From assembly GCF_900103005.1 (NCBI RefSeq), contig NZ_FMWL01000008.1, forward strand, positions 1 through 64,000: a DNA stretch of 64,000 nt, read 5' to 3'. The DNA is from Acidaminobacter hydrogenoformans DSM 2784 (GTDB lineage: Bacteria; Bacillota; Clostridia; Peptostreptococcales; Acidaminobacteraceae). The translations under genes were made by a program, and so were the position numbers. This document shows positions 25,953 through 36,100 of this stretch, in pieces (positions within the stretch are counted from its first letter, which is position 1; every line of letters begins with the position of its first letter). Below the pieces are notes generated by a model. That model saw only the letters and a program-made list of their open reading frames with translations, was not told the origin of the DNA and made no database searches.

Positions 25953-27131
25953 TTGAATGACACAAGAGAAAAACGCACCTTTGAGGAAATCAACGAAAAA
26001 ATCAGAAACGGCTCAGTCGTCGTCTGCACGGCGGAGGAGATCCTTGAAATGATCGACCGCGACGGCGAGGACGCGGTATTTGAGTCGGTAGACGTCGTGA
26101 CCACTGCGACCTTTGGCCCTATGTGCTCTTCCGGGGCCTTCCTGAACTTTGGCCACACGGATCCCCCAACCCGCCTCGAAAAGCTGACCTTGAACAAGGT
26201 CGAAGCCTACGGCGGTTTGGCTGCGGTGGACACTTACATAGGCGCTACTGCGGAATCTGAGGAACAGGGCTACGAATACGGCGGCGCCCACGTCATCTGC
26301 GATCTGATCGACGGCAAGGAAATCGTCCTGGAAGCCACCAGCAAAGGCACGGACTGCTACCCGGGCAAAAAAATGAAAGCCACCGTCCGTCTTGAAGACC
26401 TGAACGAGGCTTATCTGTTCAACCCGCGTAACGCTTACCAGAACTACGCTGCCGCCACAAATGGCTCCAAAGAGGCAGTTTATACTTACATGGGCACTTT
26501 ACTCCCCAACTACGGCAACGTCACCTATGCCACTTCCGGCGAGCTCAGCCCACTGCTGAACGACCCCGAGCTCAGGACCATAGGCATAGGGACGAGACTA
26601 TTAGTCGGTGGCGCCGTAGGCTACGTGTCCTGGAACGGCACCCAGTGCAACACGGCGCCGGTACGAAATGAAAATGGCACACCTATCGGCACAGGGGCGA
26701 CTTTGGCGATCATAGGCGACCTGAAGGAAATGGACACGAAGTTCATCAGCCCGGCGGTCTTCAAGGCCTATGGCACCTCCCTCAACGTGGGGATTGGCAT
26801 TCCAATCCCGCTGCTGGACCGGGAAATGCTGCGTTTCTGTGCCGTGCGCAACGCGGATATTGAGACCAACCTCATTGACTACTCCGTCAAGAGCCTTTCA
26901 AGGCCGGTGGTACGAAAGGTCAACTATGCGGAGCTTCAAAGCGGTCAGATAGAAATCAACGGAAAAAGGGTCAAGACCTCCCCAACCACGAGCCTCAGAA
27001 AATCCCGTGAGATCGCTCAGATCCTGAAAGAAAAAATCCAGGAGGGCAGCTTTGAGCTCCAGGCACCGGTGAAACTCTTCCCACAAAACCAGGGCGTCAA
27101 GAAAATGGCCAATGCGGAGGTGCTTGAATAA
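25953..27131 (+). CDS. hcyS: Homocysteine biosynthesis protein HcyS (DUF39)
   Basis: About 392 residues of the DUF39/MA1821 family. Conserved stretches are KRTFEEINEKI, VTTATFGPMCSSGAFLNFGH with a key Cys, EATSKGTDCYPG and the C-terminal SLRKSREIA. In methanogens and some anaerobes this protein, with the NIL/ferredoxin partner, makes homocysteine from aspartate semialdehyde and a sulfur donor, bypassing O-acyl homoserine. The TTG at 25953 is chosen because GGAGG lies 8 bases upstream and matches the family start; the frame is open back to 25848 but without a ribosome site. A SAM-I riboswitch upstream supports the role. Confidence 0.88.
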   Translation: MNDTREKRTFEEINEKIRNGSVVVCTAEEILEMIDRDGEDAVFESVDVVTTATFGPMCSSGAFLNFGHTDPPTRLEKLTLNKVEAYGGLAAVDTYIGATAESEEQGYEYGGAHVICDLIDGKEIVLEATSKGTDCYPGKKMKATVRLEDLNEAYLFNPRNAYQNYAAATNGSKEAVYTYMGTLLPNYGNVTYATSGELSPLLNDPELRTIGIGTRLLVGGAVGYVSWNGTQCNTAPVRNENGTPIGTGATLAIIGDLKEMDTKFISPAVFKAYGTSLNVGIGIPIPLLDREMLRFCAVRNADIETNLIDYSVKSLSRPVVRKVNYAELQSGQIEINGKRVKTSPTTSLRKSREIAQILKEKIQEGSFELQAPVKLFPQNQGVKKMANAEVLE

Positions 27132-27550
27132 TGAAGACAAAACTCTATATGAGATTCCCAACGGCACTGACCAACACGCCAGTGACCTACGAGCTCATCA
27201 AGCATTTTGACCTGAAGCTCAACATTCTGAAGGCCAACATTGACTTTAACCTCATGGGCTCCATCCTTTACGACATTGAGGGCCCCTCCAAGGCAATCGC
27301 GGATGCCCTGGCCTATTTGCAAGACCTGGGTCTGAGCGCAGAGCTGATCCCGTCCGTCATCACCATTGACGAGAACCGCTGCACGGACTGCGGCCTCTGT
27401 ACATCAGTATGCGGCATCAAGGCCCTGACCATAGGCGCCCCGGACTGGAAGCTCAGCTTTGATCCTGCCAAGTGTGTGGGCTGCAACCACTGTATCCCGG
27501 TCTGCCCTTCCCGCGCCATTTCCGGGCTGGTGCCGGAGCCGGTGCTGTAG
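27131..27550 (+). CDS. hcyF: NIL-domain/4Fe-4S ferredoxin protein HcyF
   Basis: 139 residues: an N-terminal NIL domain (about 1-75) and two 4Fe-4S motifs, CTDCGLCTSVCG and CVGCNHCIPVCP. Partner of HcyS (MA1822 family), thought to supply electrons or hold sulfur for homocysteine formation. Its ATG overlaps the hcyS stop (TAATG), so the two are coupled. Confidence 0.9.
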   Translation: MKTKLYMRFPTALTNTPVTYELIKHFDLKLNILKANIDFNLMGSILYDIEGPSKAIADALAYLQDLGLSAELIPSVITIDENRCTDCGLCTSVCGIKALTIGAPDWKLSFDPAKCVGCNHCIPVCPSRAISGLVPEPVL

Positions 27551-27553
27551 GAC

Positions 27554-28378
27554 ATGAAAAGAATGGGGTCTGCCGATGGTCACTTTATCCAACCTCCCAC
27601 AAGATCCTCAAGTGAGCCTTCTACGCCATCCCGCCACCACTATGAACTCCGTTTCTACCGCGACTGGACGGGCAGCCATCTGACGAATCCGCTGAAGCGC
27701 TTCAATGTCACCATGGACGAATCCGACCTTGAGCTATACGTGACAAACGACATTTCAGAGACGGACGTTCAAGCGGTTCTGGCGGACTGCCGGGCGCAGC
27801 TGAGTGCGCAGCTCCTGCGGGAGCCGGATTTCCTGGAAAGCTTGGTGCCCCTTGCACCGCGCCCGGATGACGGACCACTGGCGGCAAGGATGAAGGCCGC
27901 AGCACAGCTGGCAGGCGTGGGCCCTATGGCAGCTGTTGCGGGGACCATTGCGGAAGCCGTTGGCGTCTATCTGCGTCAGTTTAGTCCAGACGTGATTGTC
28001 GAAAACGGCGGGGACCTCTATCTCACCCTCTCCACGGAAAGGCGAGTCCTCGTCTATGCCGGGGATTCACCGCTCTCAAACCGATTAGCCCTCAACGTAA
28101 AACCTGAGGACACCCCCTTGGGCATTTGTACCTCTTCAGGTCGCTTTGGCCATTCTCTCAGCTTTGGTAAGGCTCATGCCGCCGTCATCCTCTCAAAGAA
28201 CCCTGCTTTGGCAGATGCTGTAGCAACGGCCACTGCCAACCGGGTCAGTACTCCTGAGGATATAGATGCCGCCGTGGCCTTCGCCGCAGGCATCCCAGGA
28301 ATCAAAGGGGTCATTGTAATCCAGGACGACCGGATGGGACTTTGGGGCGAGCTGGATCTGAAGCCGGTGAAGGGATGA
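27554..28378 (+). CDS. UPF0280 family protein (third gene of the Hcy operon)
   Basis: 274 residues. The family core begins at YELRFYRDWTG; ends with an FAD-free, ApbE-like fold region (VENGGDLYL, GICTSSGRFGHSLSFG). UPF0280 genes accompany hcyS/hcyF in several anaerobes and the product (MA1715 family) is linked genetically to homocysteine synthesis, exact role unknown. Odd: about 33 extra N-terminal residues precede the core and contain a copy of TGCCGATGGTCA (27571-27582, read as SADGH). No in-frame ATG lies closer to the core, so either the extension is translated or a non-ATG start is used. Confidence 0.82.
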   Translation: MKRMGSADGHFIQPPTRSSSEPSTPSRHHYELRFYRDWTGSHLTNPLKRFNVTMDESDLELYVTNDISETDVQAVLADCRAQLSAQLLREPDFLESLVPLAPRPDDGPLAARMKAAAQLAGVGPMAAVAGTIAEAVGVYLRQFSPDVIVENGGDLYLTLSTERRVLVYAGDSPLSNRLALNVKPEDTPLGICTSSGRFGHSLSFGKAHAAVILSKNPALADAVATATANRVSTPEDIDAAVAFAAGIPGIKGVIVIQDDRMGLWGELDLKPVKG

Positions 28379-28433
28379 AGCGCCAGGGGTAAGTACAAGG
28401 CCCGAAAGATGGGGTGAATGCGGTAAACACATG

Positions 28434-28501
28434 CGTTTTCCGCGCTTCGCTTTCAATAGCAAAAGCTGCACCAGTCACACCGGTGCAGCTTTTCTGTTTT
28501 T
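28434..28501. terminator. Terminator within a duplicated 63-base repeat, copy A
   Basis: AAAAGCTGCACC pairs with GGTGCAGCTTTT, followed by CTGTTTTTG. The stretch from CGTTTTCCGCGCTTCGCT to the end of the hairpin is nearly the same as 38950-39013. Serves the Hcy operon and, convergently, the carbamate kinase side. Confidence 0.85.
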
Positions 28502-28657
28502 GTATATAATTATTCCTCTTTGCGTAATGAAAAGATGGTGGTGATTCCGACCGCACCACATAGAGCTTCACTTTCGAAACCAATGTAGATTACCGACTCA
28601 CCTGGGCATTTTTAGTTGAAAGTATTCAAGACAGAATCCAATAATAAGCCCTCATAG

Positions 28658-29590
28658 CTAAGCTTTTATCAACGTACCCGTTCTGCCTTCAATGCCATCT
28701 ATTGCGCGTTCCAGTGAGGTTATCAGGGTTTTTCTGCCCGGTTTTGACGAAGCAAACTGAATAGCTGCCTGAATCTTTGGAAGCATAGATCCTGGCGCAA
28801 AATGGCCTTCACAAATGTATTGATGCGTCATATTCAAATCCAACTCGTCCAGCCATTTCTCATCAGACTTACCAAAATTAATTGCAACTTTGTCCACTGC
28901 CGTCAAAATAATTAAATAGTCAGCATCAATTAACTCTGCAAGCTTGGCACTCGCGAAATCCTTATCGATAACTGCTGCAACCCCAAGGAGCTTTTCGCCG
29001 TCTTTAACAACAGGAATGCCGCCCCCACCAACGGCAATCACCAGGTGATTTGCCTCAACAAGTTTCATTATGCTCTCTTTTTCAACGATATCCAGCGGCT
29101 TTGGCGAAGGTACAACCCTGCGCCAGCCACGGCCTGCATCCTCAACCATAGACCAGCCTTTATCCAATTCGAGTCTCTTCGCCCTATCCTCTGAATAGAA
29201 ACTTCCGATCGGTTTTGTTGGGGTTTGAAAAGCCTGATCTTCTTCCGATACGATCACTTGAGTCGATATTGCTGCGACCGGTTTCCTAAGCCCTCTTCTA
29301 ACAAGCTCTTCTCTCAGAGCGTTCTGAAGATGATACCCTATATATCCCTGACTCATGGCACCACACTCAGGAAAAGGCATTTCAGGTGTGTTTGCGCCAG
29401 CTTCAGCAGCATATTGCATTGCCAGGTTGATCATACCAACTTGCGGACCATTCCCATGCGCTAGTACAACTTGATGACCAGCAGCGACCAAGTCAACGAT
29501 AGGTTTAGCCGTCTGACGAACGAGCTCCAATTGTTCCTGAGGTGTATTTCCAAGTGCATTTCCACCGAGTGCGACAACGATTTTTAGCAC
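28658..29590 (-). CDS. arcC: Carbamate kinase 1
   Basis: 310 residues. Motifs: VVALGGNALG, HGNGPQVG, GAMSQGYIGYHLQ, EDAGRGWRRVVPSP, GGGGIPV and VIDKDFASAKLAE. Converts carbamoyl phosphate and ADP to ATP, ammonia and CO2. The GTG at 29590 is preferred (AAAGGAG 6 bases upstream); upstream residues are not part of the family. It ends a leftward gene set with two transporters, AllH and an AllF-AllG fusion, so its carbamoyl phosphate probably comes from oxamate transcarbamylase. Confidence 0.93.
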   Translation of the reverse strand: MLKIVVALGGNALGNTPQEQLELVRQTAKPIVDLVAAGHQVVLAHGNGPQVGMINLAMQYAAEAGANTPEMPFPECGAMSQGYIGYHLQNALREELVRRGLRKPVAAISTQVIVSEEDQAFQTPTKPIGSFYSEDRAKRLELDKGWSMVEDAGRGWRRVVPSPKPLDIVEKESIMKLVEANHLVIAVGGGGIPVVKDGEKLLGVAAVIDKDFASAKLAELIDADYLIILTAVDKVAINFGKSDEKWLDELDLNMTHQYICEGHFAPGSMLPKIQAAIQFASSKPGRKTLITSLERAIDGIEGRTGTLIKA

Positions 29591-29763
29591 ACTGTTTCTC
29601 CTTTCCACGCCTAAGCTGAGCAACAAATGGATTCCTGACTTACAGGAATTTAATCTAATTTAGTTCACTCAGTGTTAAAGGCAATTCTGTCTCCAAAGAT
29701 TGAATAACTTCTGAACTTCGAACTTCATCACGTGCAGTTTATTGTTGCGGTTACCCTGGAAAT

Positions 29764-30972
29764 TTATGAGGTTTGCGCAATTTCATTTTCGCTTTTAGCA
29801 ACTAAAAGTGCCGTAAATACATCTGAATCCACATTCAAAATTGTTCTTAACATCCCGACAAACCATTCAACGCCAGCAAAAAAAGCTATACTTTCTAAAG
29901 GTAAATTCATCTGGGGCAGAATGATTGCCAGCGAAACGAGACCAGCGCCAGGCACTACTGCATTTGCCAAGGACAGGATCATTGCAAGCCCTGCGATATA
30001 AAAATAGGTAGCTATAGAATACTCCACATCCCAGAACTGCGAAATGGTTACGACCGTAATTGCCATGTGCATGGCGGAGCCGTTGCTGTTCAAAGACATG
30101 CCAAGAGGCAGAACGAGTTTATTAATGCGTTCGCTGATTCTGAGCTTTTCTGAAGCATCCTTCATGGCCGTAGGCAGCGTCACCGCAGAGGATGTCGTCG
30201 CCAGCGCCATAAAGGACATTTGCGTCATCCCCTTGATCAGATTCAGCACTTTAATTTTTGTGTACAGGCTTGCAACGATAAACCACAATCCCAGGAAAAG
30301 AAAAGTAGCAACCCCATACACCAACAGATACTTCACGAGTGGCAAAATCACCTCAAGCCCAAGTTCACCAATCGTGGAGGCCACCAGCGAAAAAATTCCA
30401 AGCGGTGCAAGCCGCATCACCAGATATATCATTTTTATAATGATGGCATTGAGATGTTTAATCCCCTCATAAATTGACTCACCTTTGCCTTCCAGGCGGC
30501 TATAGCTCAACGCGATCCCAAAGAGCAGAGCAAAGACAATGATTTGGACTATGTTGCCTTCTGCCATGGACTGAAATATATTTTTTGGAAAGAAACCAAG
30601 AACGGTTTCATTCAAAGAAAGAAGCTGATTCGCAGAGCTTTGTTGTATGGTTGTCTGCGTCATCTGAAGCCCGAGTCCAGGCTTAAGCATTACCCCCATA
30701 AAGATACCAAATGCAGCGGCAAGATATGACGAAACAGAAAAGATCATGACGGTTTTAACCCCAAGTTTACCGAGTTCTTTTGGATTCAGTCCTCCAACCG
30801 ACTCAATAATCTGACCCAGAATCAGCGGAACGATAGCCATTTGAATCATCCGAAGAAAAATGTCGCCCAATATCCTTACGGCTTGTGCGCCTTCCTGGAA
30901 AACGGATCCAAAAAAAATCCCAGCTACCATTGAACACATTATTTTCAAAGTCATACTTTTTTTCTCGCTCAT
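29764..30972 (-). CDS. Dicarboxylate/amino acid:cation symporter (DAACS family)
   Basis: 402 residues with eight or more membrane segments. Family marks: FLRMIQMAIVPLIL, MALATTSSAVTLPTAM (the serine-rich reentrant loop) and NSNGSAMHMA (NxDG-like substrate/sodium motif). Imports an anionic substrate with sodium or protons. Lies between carbamate kinase and an MFS carrier on the same strand, so may import a ureide or its acid product; a general glutamate/C4-dicarboxylate role is equally possible. Confidence 0.88.
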   Translation of the reverse strand: MSEKKSMTLKIMCSMVAGIFFGSVFQEGAQAVRILGDIFLRMIQMAIVPLILGQIIESVGGLNPKELGKLGVKTVMIFSVSSYLAAAFGIFMGVMLKPGLGLQMTQTTIQQSSANQLLSLNETVLGFFPKNIFQSMAEGNIVQIIVFALLFGIALSYSRLEGKGESIYEGIKHLNAIIIKMIYLVMRLAPLGIFSLVASTIGELGLEVILPLVKYLLVYGVATFLFLGLWFIVASLYTKIKVLNLIKGMTQMSFMALATTSSAVTLPTAMKDASEKLRISERINKLVLPLGMSLNSNGSAMHMAITVVTISQFWDVEYSIATYFYIAGLAMILSLANAVVPGAGLVSLAIILPQMNLPLESIAFFAGVEWFVGMLRTILNVDSDVFTALLVAKSENEIAQTS

Positions 30973-31073
30973 AGTCCGCCACCTTCGTTATTTAGTGTAT
31001 CCATGCCTGAGTTTCCTTTAGAACTTACAATTTTAAGCTTTAACTGTTCATAAGAAGCTTTAAACTTAGATCA

Positions 31074-32372
31074 CTAAGCTGCATTCGTCTGTTCCTCTTT
31101 TGAGAAACTGAAGACAATCATGCCTATCAAAAGGAGCCCAGCAGCAAGATAGAAGCCTACTTTCATACTGCCCAGCTGATCAGCAAGAAATCCTGTGACA
31201 TAAGGTGCCAGAATCGAGCCAGACATCCCTACGAAGTTGTAGGCACTCAGGGTCGTTGAAAGAGAGCTCTTAGGCGCATTTTTAGTGACAAAAGCAACCA
31301 AAATCGGATCCAGAGCCAGTTTGCCTGTTAAACCATACAGAATCAAAACCGCGATCAATAGCGTACGGTCTGTGACAAATGCGATACCGAATGTTGAAAT
31401 CAATGCTAATGGCACGAGGGCAAATACAAACTTCTTTGTAACTTTGTATTTATCTGATAGATAGGCGAGCAGCAGTGCACCAGGAATAGACGCCCAAGGT
31501 ACCAGAGAAGAGATAAATCCAACACTGGTGCCTGCAAATCCACGCTCTACTTGAAGGAATCTCGGAAGCCATGTAATGATGACAAAGTTTGCATAAATCG
31601 AGCAGAAGCAGAGAATAAAAGCACACAGCAAATTTCTATTTTTAATTAGCGTCATGAAAGAAAGCTTCTCTGATGGCTTTGTATTCAAAAGATTGTTTGT
31701 TTGATCTTTCGCGTTCTGAAGGGTCATTTTATGCTGATCTTCAGGGCGCACGACTTTTTCTTTGATGAAGAAGAAAAACAGAATACCAAAGAGAACTGTA
31801 GGAATCGACATAATAATAAACGGTTGACTCCAGTGCGCGCCATTTTCAAGGACCAATTTACTGGACAACAAGTAGCCGCCTGAGGTACCAAACGCCATTC
31901 CACTGTTGATGATCGCCGTTCCAAGTGTTAATTTCTTTGTAGGGATGGATTCAGTTGACAAAGCATATTGTGGACCATAGTATGCCGCTTCCCCAATCCC
32001 TGTAATAGCTCGAAAAATCATAAAAACTCCAAAAGCAGAGACCACACCGCTGAAATACGTCGTTATCCCGAAAAGTATAAATCCAACTGAAATGACGACT
32101 TTTCTCCCAATTTTGTCCCCGAGCGCCCCAAAAGGTATTTGTGTTGCTGCATAGGAAAGGAAAAAGACACTGTTGACCAGGCCAAGCTGCGCGTTAGAAA
32201 GATTAAATTGTTCCGCAATATTTCCCATGACTGGATTTAAAATAGTTCTATCCGCATACATCAGAATCCAACCAAAGAAACTGAACGCCACAATTTTCCA
32301 CCAGTAACGTTCCGATACAGGAATTGCTTCAAAGCGTTTACTCAACAAGTTATTCTTTTCAGGATGTTCCAT
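31074..32372 (-). CDS. Major facilitator superfamily transporter (ACS-like)
   Basis: About 432 residues, 12 membrane segments. The loop 2-3 motif is GALGDKIGRKVV and loop 8-9 has LAYLSDKYK; the start resembles anion:cation symporters (WWKIVAFSFFGWILMYADRTILNP). Its ATG at 32372 has GAGGAGG upstream and overlaps the end of allH by 14 bases, so it is co-translated with the oxamate transcarbamylase genes and is a candidate importer of oxalurate, allantoate or oxamate. Confidence 0.88.
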   Translation of the reverse strand: MEHPEKNNLLSKRFEAIPVSERYWWKIVAFSFFGWILMYADRTILNPVMGNIAEQFNLSNAQLGLVNSVFFLSYAATQIPFGALGDKIGRKVVISVGFILFGITTYFSGVVSAFGVFMIFRAITGIGEAAYYGPQYALSTESIPTKKLTLGTAIINSGMAFGTSGGYLLSSKLVLENGAHWSQPFIIMSIPTVLFGILFFFFIKEKVVRPEDQHKMTLQNAKDQTNNLLNTKPSEKLSFMTLIKNRNLLCAFILCFCSIYANFVIITWLPRFLQVERGFAGTSVGFISSLVPWASIPGALLLAYLSDKYKVTKKFVFALVPLALISTFGIAFVTDRTLLIAVLILYGLTGKLALDPILVAFVTKNAPKSSLSTTLSAYNFVGMSGSILAPYVTGFLADQLGSMKVGFYLAAGLLLIGMIVFSFSKEEQTNAA

Positions 32373-33168
32373 GCTTAATCCTCCTCTGAATGTGCTCAAG
32401 TCCATATTTTATCCCCAGTAATAAATCATAGCCTGAGGTATGACCTAAAGCAGAAATCTGATCAATCCAAAACTTAATTTGATCCACGTCTCTTGACATG
32501 GATGCCTCAAGCATACCTTTGACAGGATAACTGATGTATCCGTTCATGGCAGCATGAAGATAGGCTTCACTGACAGCGGTCGTCTGATGGAACCCAACCT
32601 GATATAAAATGAATTCAAAAGCTTCAGAGCAGGCATACCATTTCAACGCGATAAGGAATCCTGTGAGCAGATCATCACCACTCGGTGTGAGACCGGCTCC
32701 CCGCCCGACAAAATACCTTACCGCCTCCAATGTCTGACCGTCTTGAAGTGTGCGGGACTGACGCAACGCATCTGCGTGTCTTTGAAACTTATCATCTTTT
32801 AAGATGCCAATATGCTTATAAAACTCTTTCCCGCGAAACACCAAAAGGAGAGCCTCTATGATGTCATGGCAAGAGGTGTTGCAGCTGGGAAGACTAAGAT
32901 CTATCTCTTCAAACTGGCTCAGATTTAAAGTGATGATTTCGCGTCCATAGAGCCTTAAAATTTGGTTTTGATAAGTCACAAGATCTCCTGGACTCACTTT
33001 CTCTAAAATGATATTCAAGGTGTCTGCATCTGGAACGCAGCCAAAGCTTGAAAGCTTTACCGGATCAGATCCTACATGGATCATCTTCCCATTCAGTTCA
33101 AGATTTATGCTTTTTTTGAACACGTGCTGCACTTGACCGTGCAGCTGATTGGGGAGCAACTGGGACAA
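32359..33168 (-). CDS. allH: AllH-like oxamate carbamoyltransferase subunit (DUF2877)
   Basis: 269 residues, DUF2877 family. The signature GRGAGLTPSGDDLLTGFL is at about 170. DUF2877 (YlbF) with FdrA and YlbE has been assigned as oxamate transcarbamylase (AllFGH) of anaerobic allantoin use in E. coli. It lies 28 bases after the AllF-AllG fusion and overlaps the MFS gene, agreeing with a single complex. Start residue is reasonably placed; the short AT-rich gap lacks a strong ribosome site. Confidence 0.82.
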   Translation of the reverse strand: MSQLLPNQLHGQVQHVFKKSINLELNGKMIHVGSDPVKLSSFGCVPDADTLNIILEKVSPGDLVTYQNQILRLYGREIITLNLSQFEEIDLSLPSCNTSCHDIIEALLLVFRGKEFYKHIGILKDDKFQRHADALRQSRTLQDGQTLEAVRYFVGRGAGLTPSGDDLLTGFLIALKWYACSEAFEFILYQVGFHQTTAVSEAYLHAAMNGYISYPVKGMLEASMSRDVDQIKFWIDQISALGHTSGYDLLLGIKYGLEHIQRRIKHGTS

Positions 33169-33196
33169 AAAGCTGCTTTTTGTCCCACGGATGATA

Positions 33197-36100
33197 TTAA
33201 TCTCGCTCGTGATCTACCACCTCTATCCCCAAATGATGTGCATATGCCTCAAGTGCTTTTTCAAAGCACGCAAGCGGAGCTCTTACAGTGCCTGCACCAA
33301 CTTGACCAATTCCCGCTTTTTTGTGGGCAATGCCTGTATTGATCAGCGGCGTTATACCTGTTTCGACGACTTTTCGAATATCAATGCCTAAACTGGCACC
33401 TTTAAAATCCCAAGTCGGTATCGCATAGTTGGGGTTGTTGGCAACACAAATCTCATCCATCTCATTCGATACTTTCAGGGCATCTTCAAAACCACCTGCA
33501 CCAACAAACCGGGTCACTCCAGGCGCTGCGATCATTGCCATTGCACCGACACCAATAGTCTCAGTAATGGCACTGTCTCCAATATCCGGATTTGCGTCCT
33601 CTGAACTGTAACCTGTAAAGTACAGACCATTAGGTGTATTGACCGGAGCGGTAAACCAAGTATCCCCCATACCACTGATCCGGATGCCAAACTCACGGCC
33701 ATTTCGGGTCATCGTGGTAACGATAGTCCCCTGAGTGTGTTTGCGTGCACAATCCACTACAGATTTGCCAATGGCCATCATGATATTGAGGAAGAACTGA
33801 TCAGTCGCGGCCAAGAATTCAATGACTTCGGTTTTTTCACTATTGCTGAGATCAGCCTTTAGAATCATTGGCGTCACTTCTTTTAAGAAATTAAGGCTGG
33901 CTGCGATATTACGCTGATGGAATTCGTCGCCCATTGTAATCGCCTTAGCTACTATGACATTCAGGTTAACGCCTGTTTCTGAAGTCTGAAGCGCCTTACT
34001 GAGAACCGGCCCCAAAGTGTCTCTCATCCATTTAAGCCTTTGAATGACTTCATCTGAATAAGCTCCAAACCTGAGTACTTTTCCAATGCCCTCATTCATA
34101 GTGCAGTATGCAACCGTATTGTCCAGTCTGTTTATGATTTTCAGAACTGGCATGCTGCCAGAGGTAATGCCGCCCATAGGTCCTACGGCGTTGACATGGT
34201 GGCATGGCACAAATTTAACTTCGCCGCGTTCGAGCATTGCGACTGCATCTTGCTCACTATCTGCCCAGCCTTCAAACAGAACCGCGCCAATACATGAACC
34301 TTGCATAGGGCCTGTCATATCTTTGTAGACAATTGGCGGGCCAGCATGCAGCAGAACCTTTTGATTCAGCACTTCAATTTCCGATCGGGCTGGAATGACA
34401 TCCACCAGGAACGGCTGTCCATTTTTCATCAGCTCGACAACTTTCATATTTTCGTCGTTAATCCAGGATATTTGATTCAATTTATTGAGAATTTTAATCA
34501 GTTTCTTATTTCCACCTGCAGCTGGCTTCCAGTCAAACTGAATCGCAGTTGCACCATTCGAGATGACAGAATCATTGAAGCTCTCTACACCAATATTGAT
34601 AATCCTCGGTTTAGAATTTATCAAGTCCATAACAGCCTCACTTGGGGCGGAAAGCTGCTTCGTAGGCCCTCCATATGGCACAGTTGTCCTCTCTGTAACC
34701 TTTAAAACGATGCCTTTGAGGCTCAGCGCCGTCTTAACGGCCTCCGCATTACTTTCGCAAACTATGGCACCAGCACTCTTAAGTGTTTGAACGGCCTCGT
34801 CATAACCCTGAGGGTCATTTCTCGTACCACAGATAGAAGCGACAAAATACAAATCGCGAGATAATTCCTTTGCTTTTTCAAGTGAAGTTGAAATAACTGG
34901 CGCCAGAGTTCCAGCCATATCGGGATGTGCGCCATAACCCAAAACTACATCCAGGAGTATAACACCCGTATCTTCTAACGAAGCATATTCCTTTATTTTG
35001 TGAATTCTAACTTCCGGATCAATCATTGGGTGCGGCTTTCCTTGGGTATACATATCGTCACCGAGATCAAGCACCTCGTGACCGCCGGCCTTTAACAAAA
35101 AGCCTTCACCCTTTGTCAAACCACCAAGCTCCAATGCTTCTGAAATCAGCATTGCTGCCTCGGCCGCCAGCGTTCCGCCTGAGTAAAGACCTTTAATCAC
35201 TTGATTCTCCTGCAACTTAGAACCAGTGTGCTCAACTGACTGATCCGTATAATTTTTTTGAACTGGCTTTCCAACAGAAAGATCATATGCCATTCGAGCG
35301 GCCTCTTCCAAAGTGTAAGCAAGATGAACCTTTCCAATATGATGCTCAGGTTTCTCGCCCAGGAAGATCGCTACAACAGGCTTTGAAATGCTTTGCAGCA
35401 ATTCGACAACTTCGTCTCTGACCCACTTAGAAGGCGGCTTCGAAATAACGACAATCACATCCGTTGGGTCATGATTTTCCAGCGCTAAGATCGCGTCCTT
35501 CATCGAAATTCCACCAACTGCTTCATTTAAGTCTCTGCCGCCAGTACCAATGGCATGGACAATTCCGCCGCCCAAGCGGTCTATCATTGTTGCAACCTCT
35601 TGGATCCCAGTCCCTGACGCCGCCGCTATGCCGATATTTCCAGGCCTGATGATATTAGTGAAAGCTATTGGAATGCTTGAAATCATCCCTGTGCCGCAAT
35701 CTGGCCCCATTAGAAGCAGACCCTTTTCTTTGGCCTTGTTTTTAAGAGCGACCTCATCCTCGAGTGGAATATTGTCGCTAAATGAAAATACATTCAGACC
35801 CAGATCCAAAGCTTTGTCGATTTCTTCAGCAGCATACTCGCCAGGTATGGAAAACACGGCCAGATTGGCATCCGGCATCATCTCCATTGCTTTTGACCAA
35901 TTCGTCGCATGCTCTACGTTCTTTCCTTCCTTCTTAACTGACAGCTGATTGATAAACTTGTCAACTTCAGCAAGCACTTCATCCACTGTATCCCCGCTTT
36001 CAGCATCAATGACAATGACCATATCATTCGGGTTTGCCATTTTTGCTTCTTGCGTCAGCATGCCTGCATTCTCAAAGATATTCTTGTTTGCTTCGGTACC

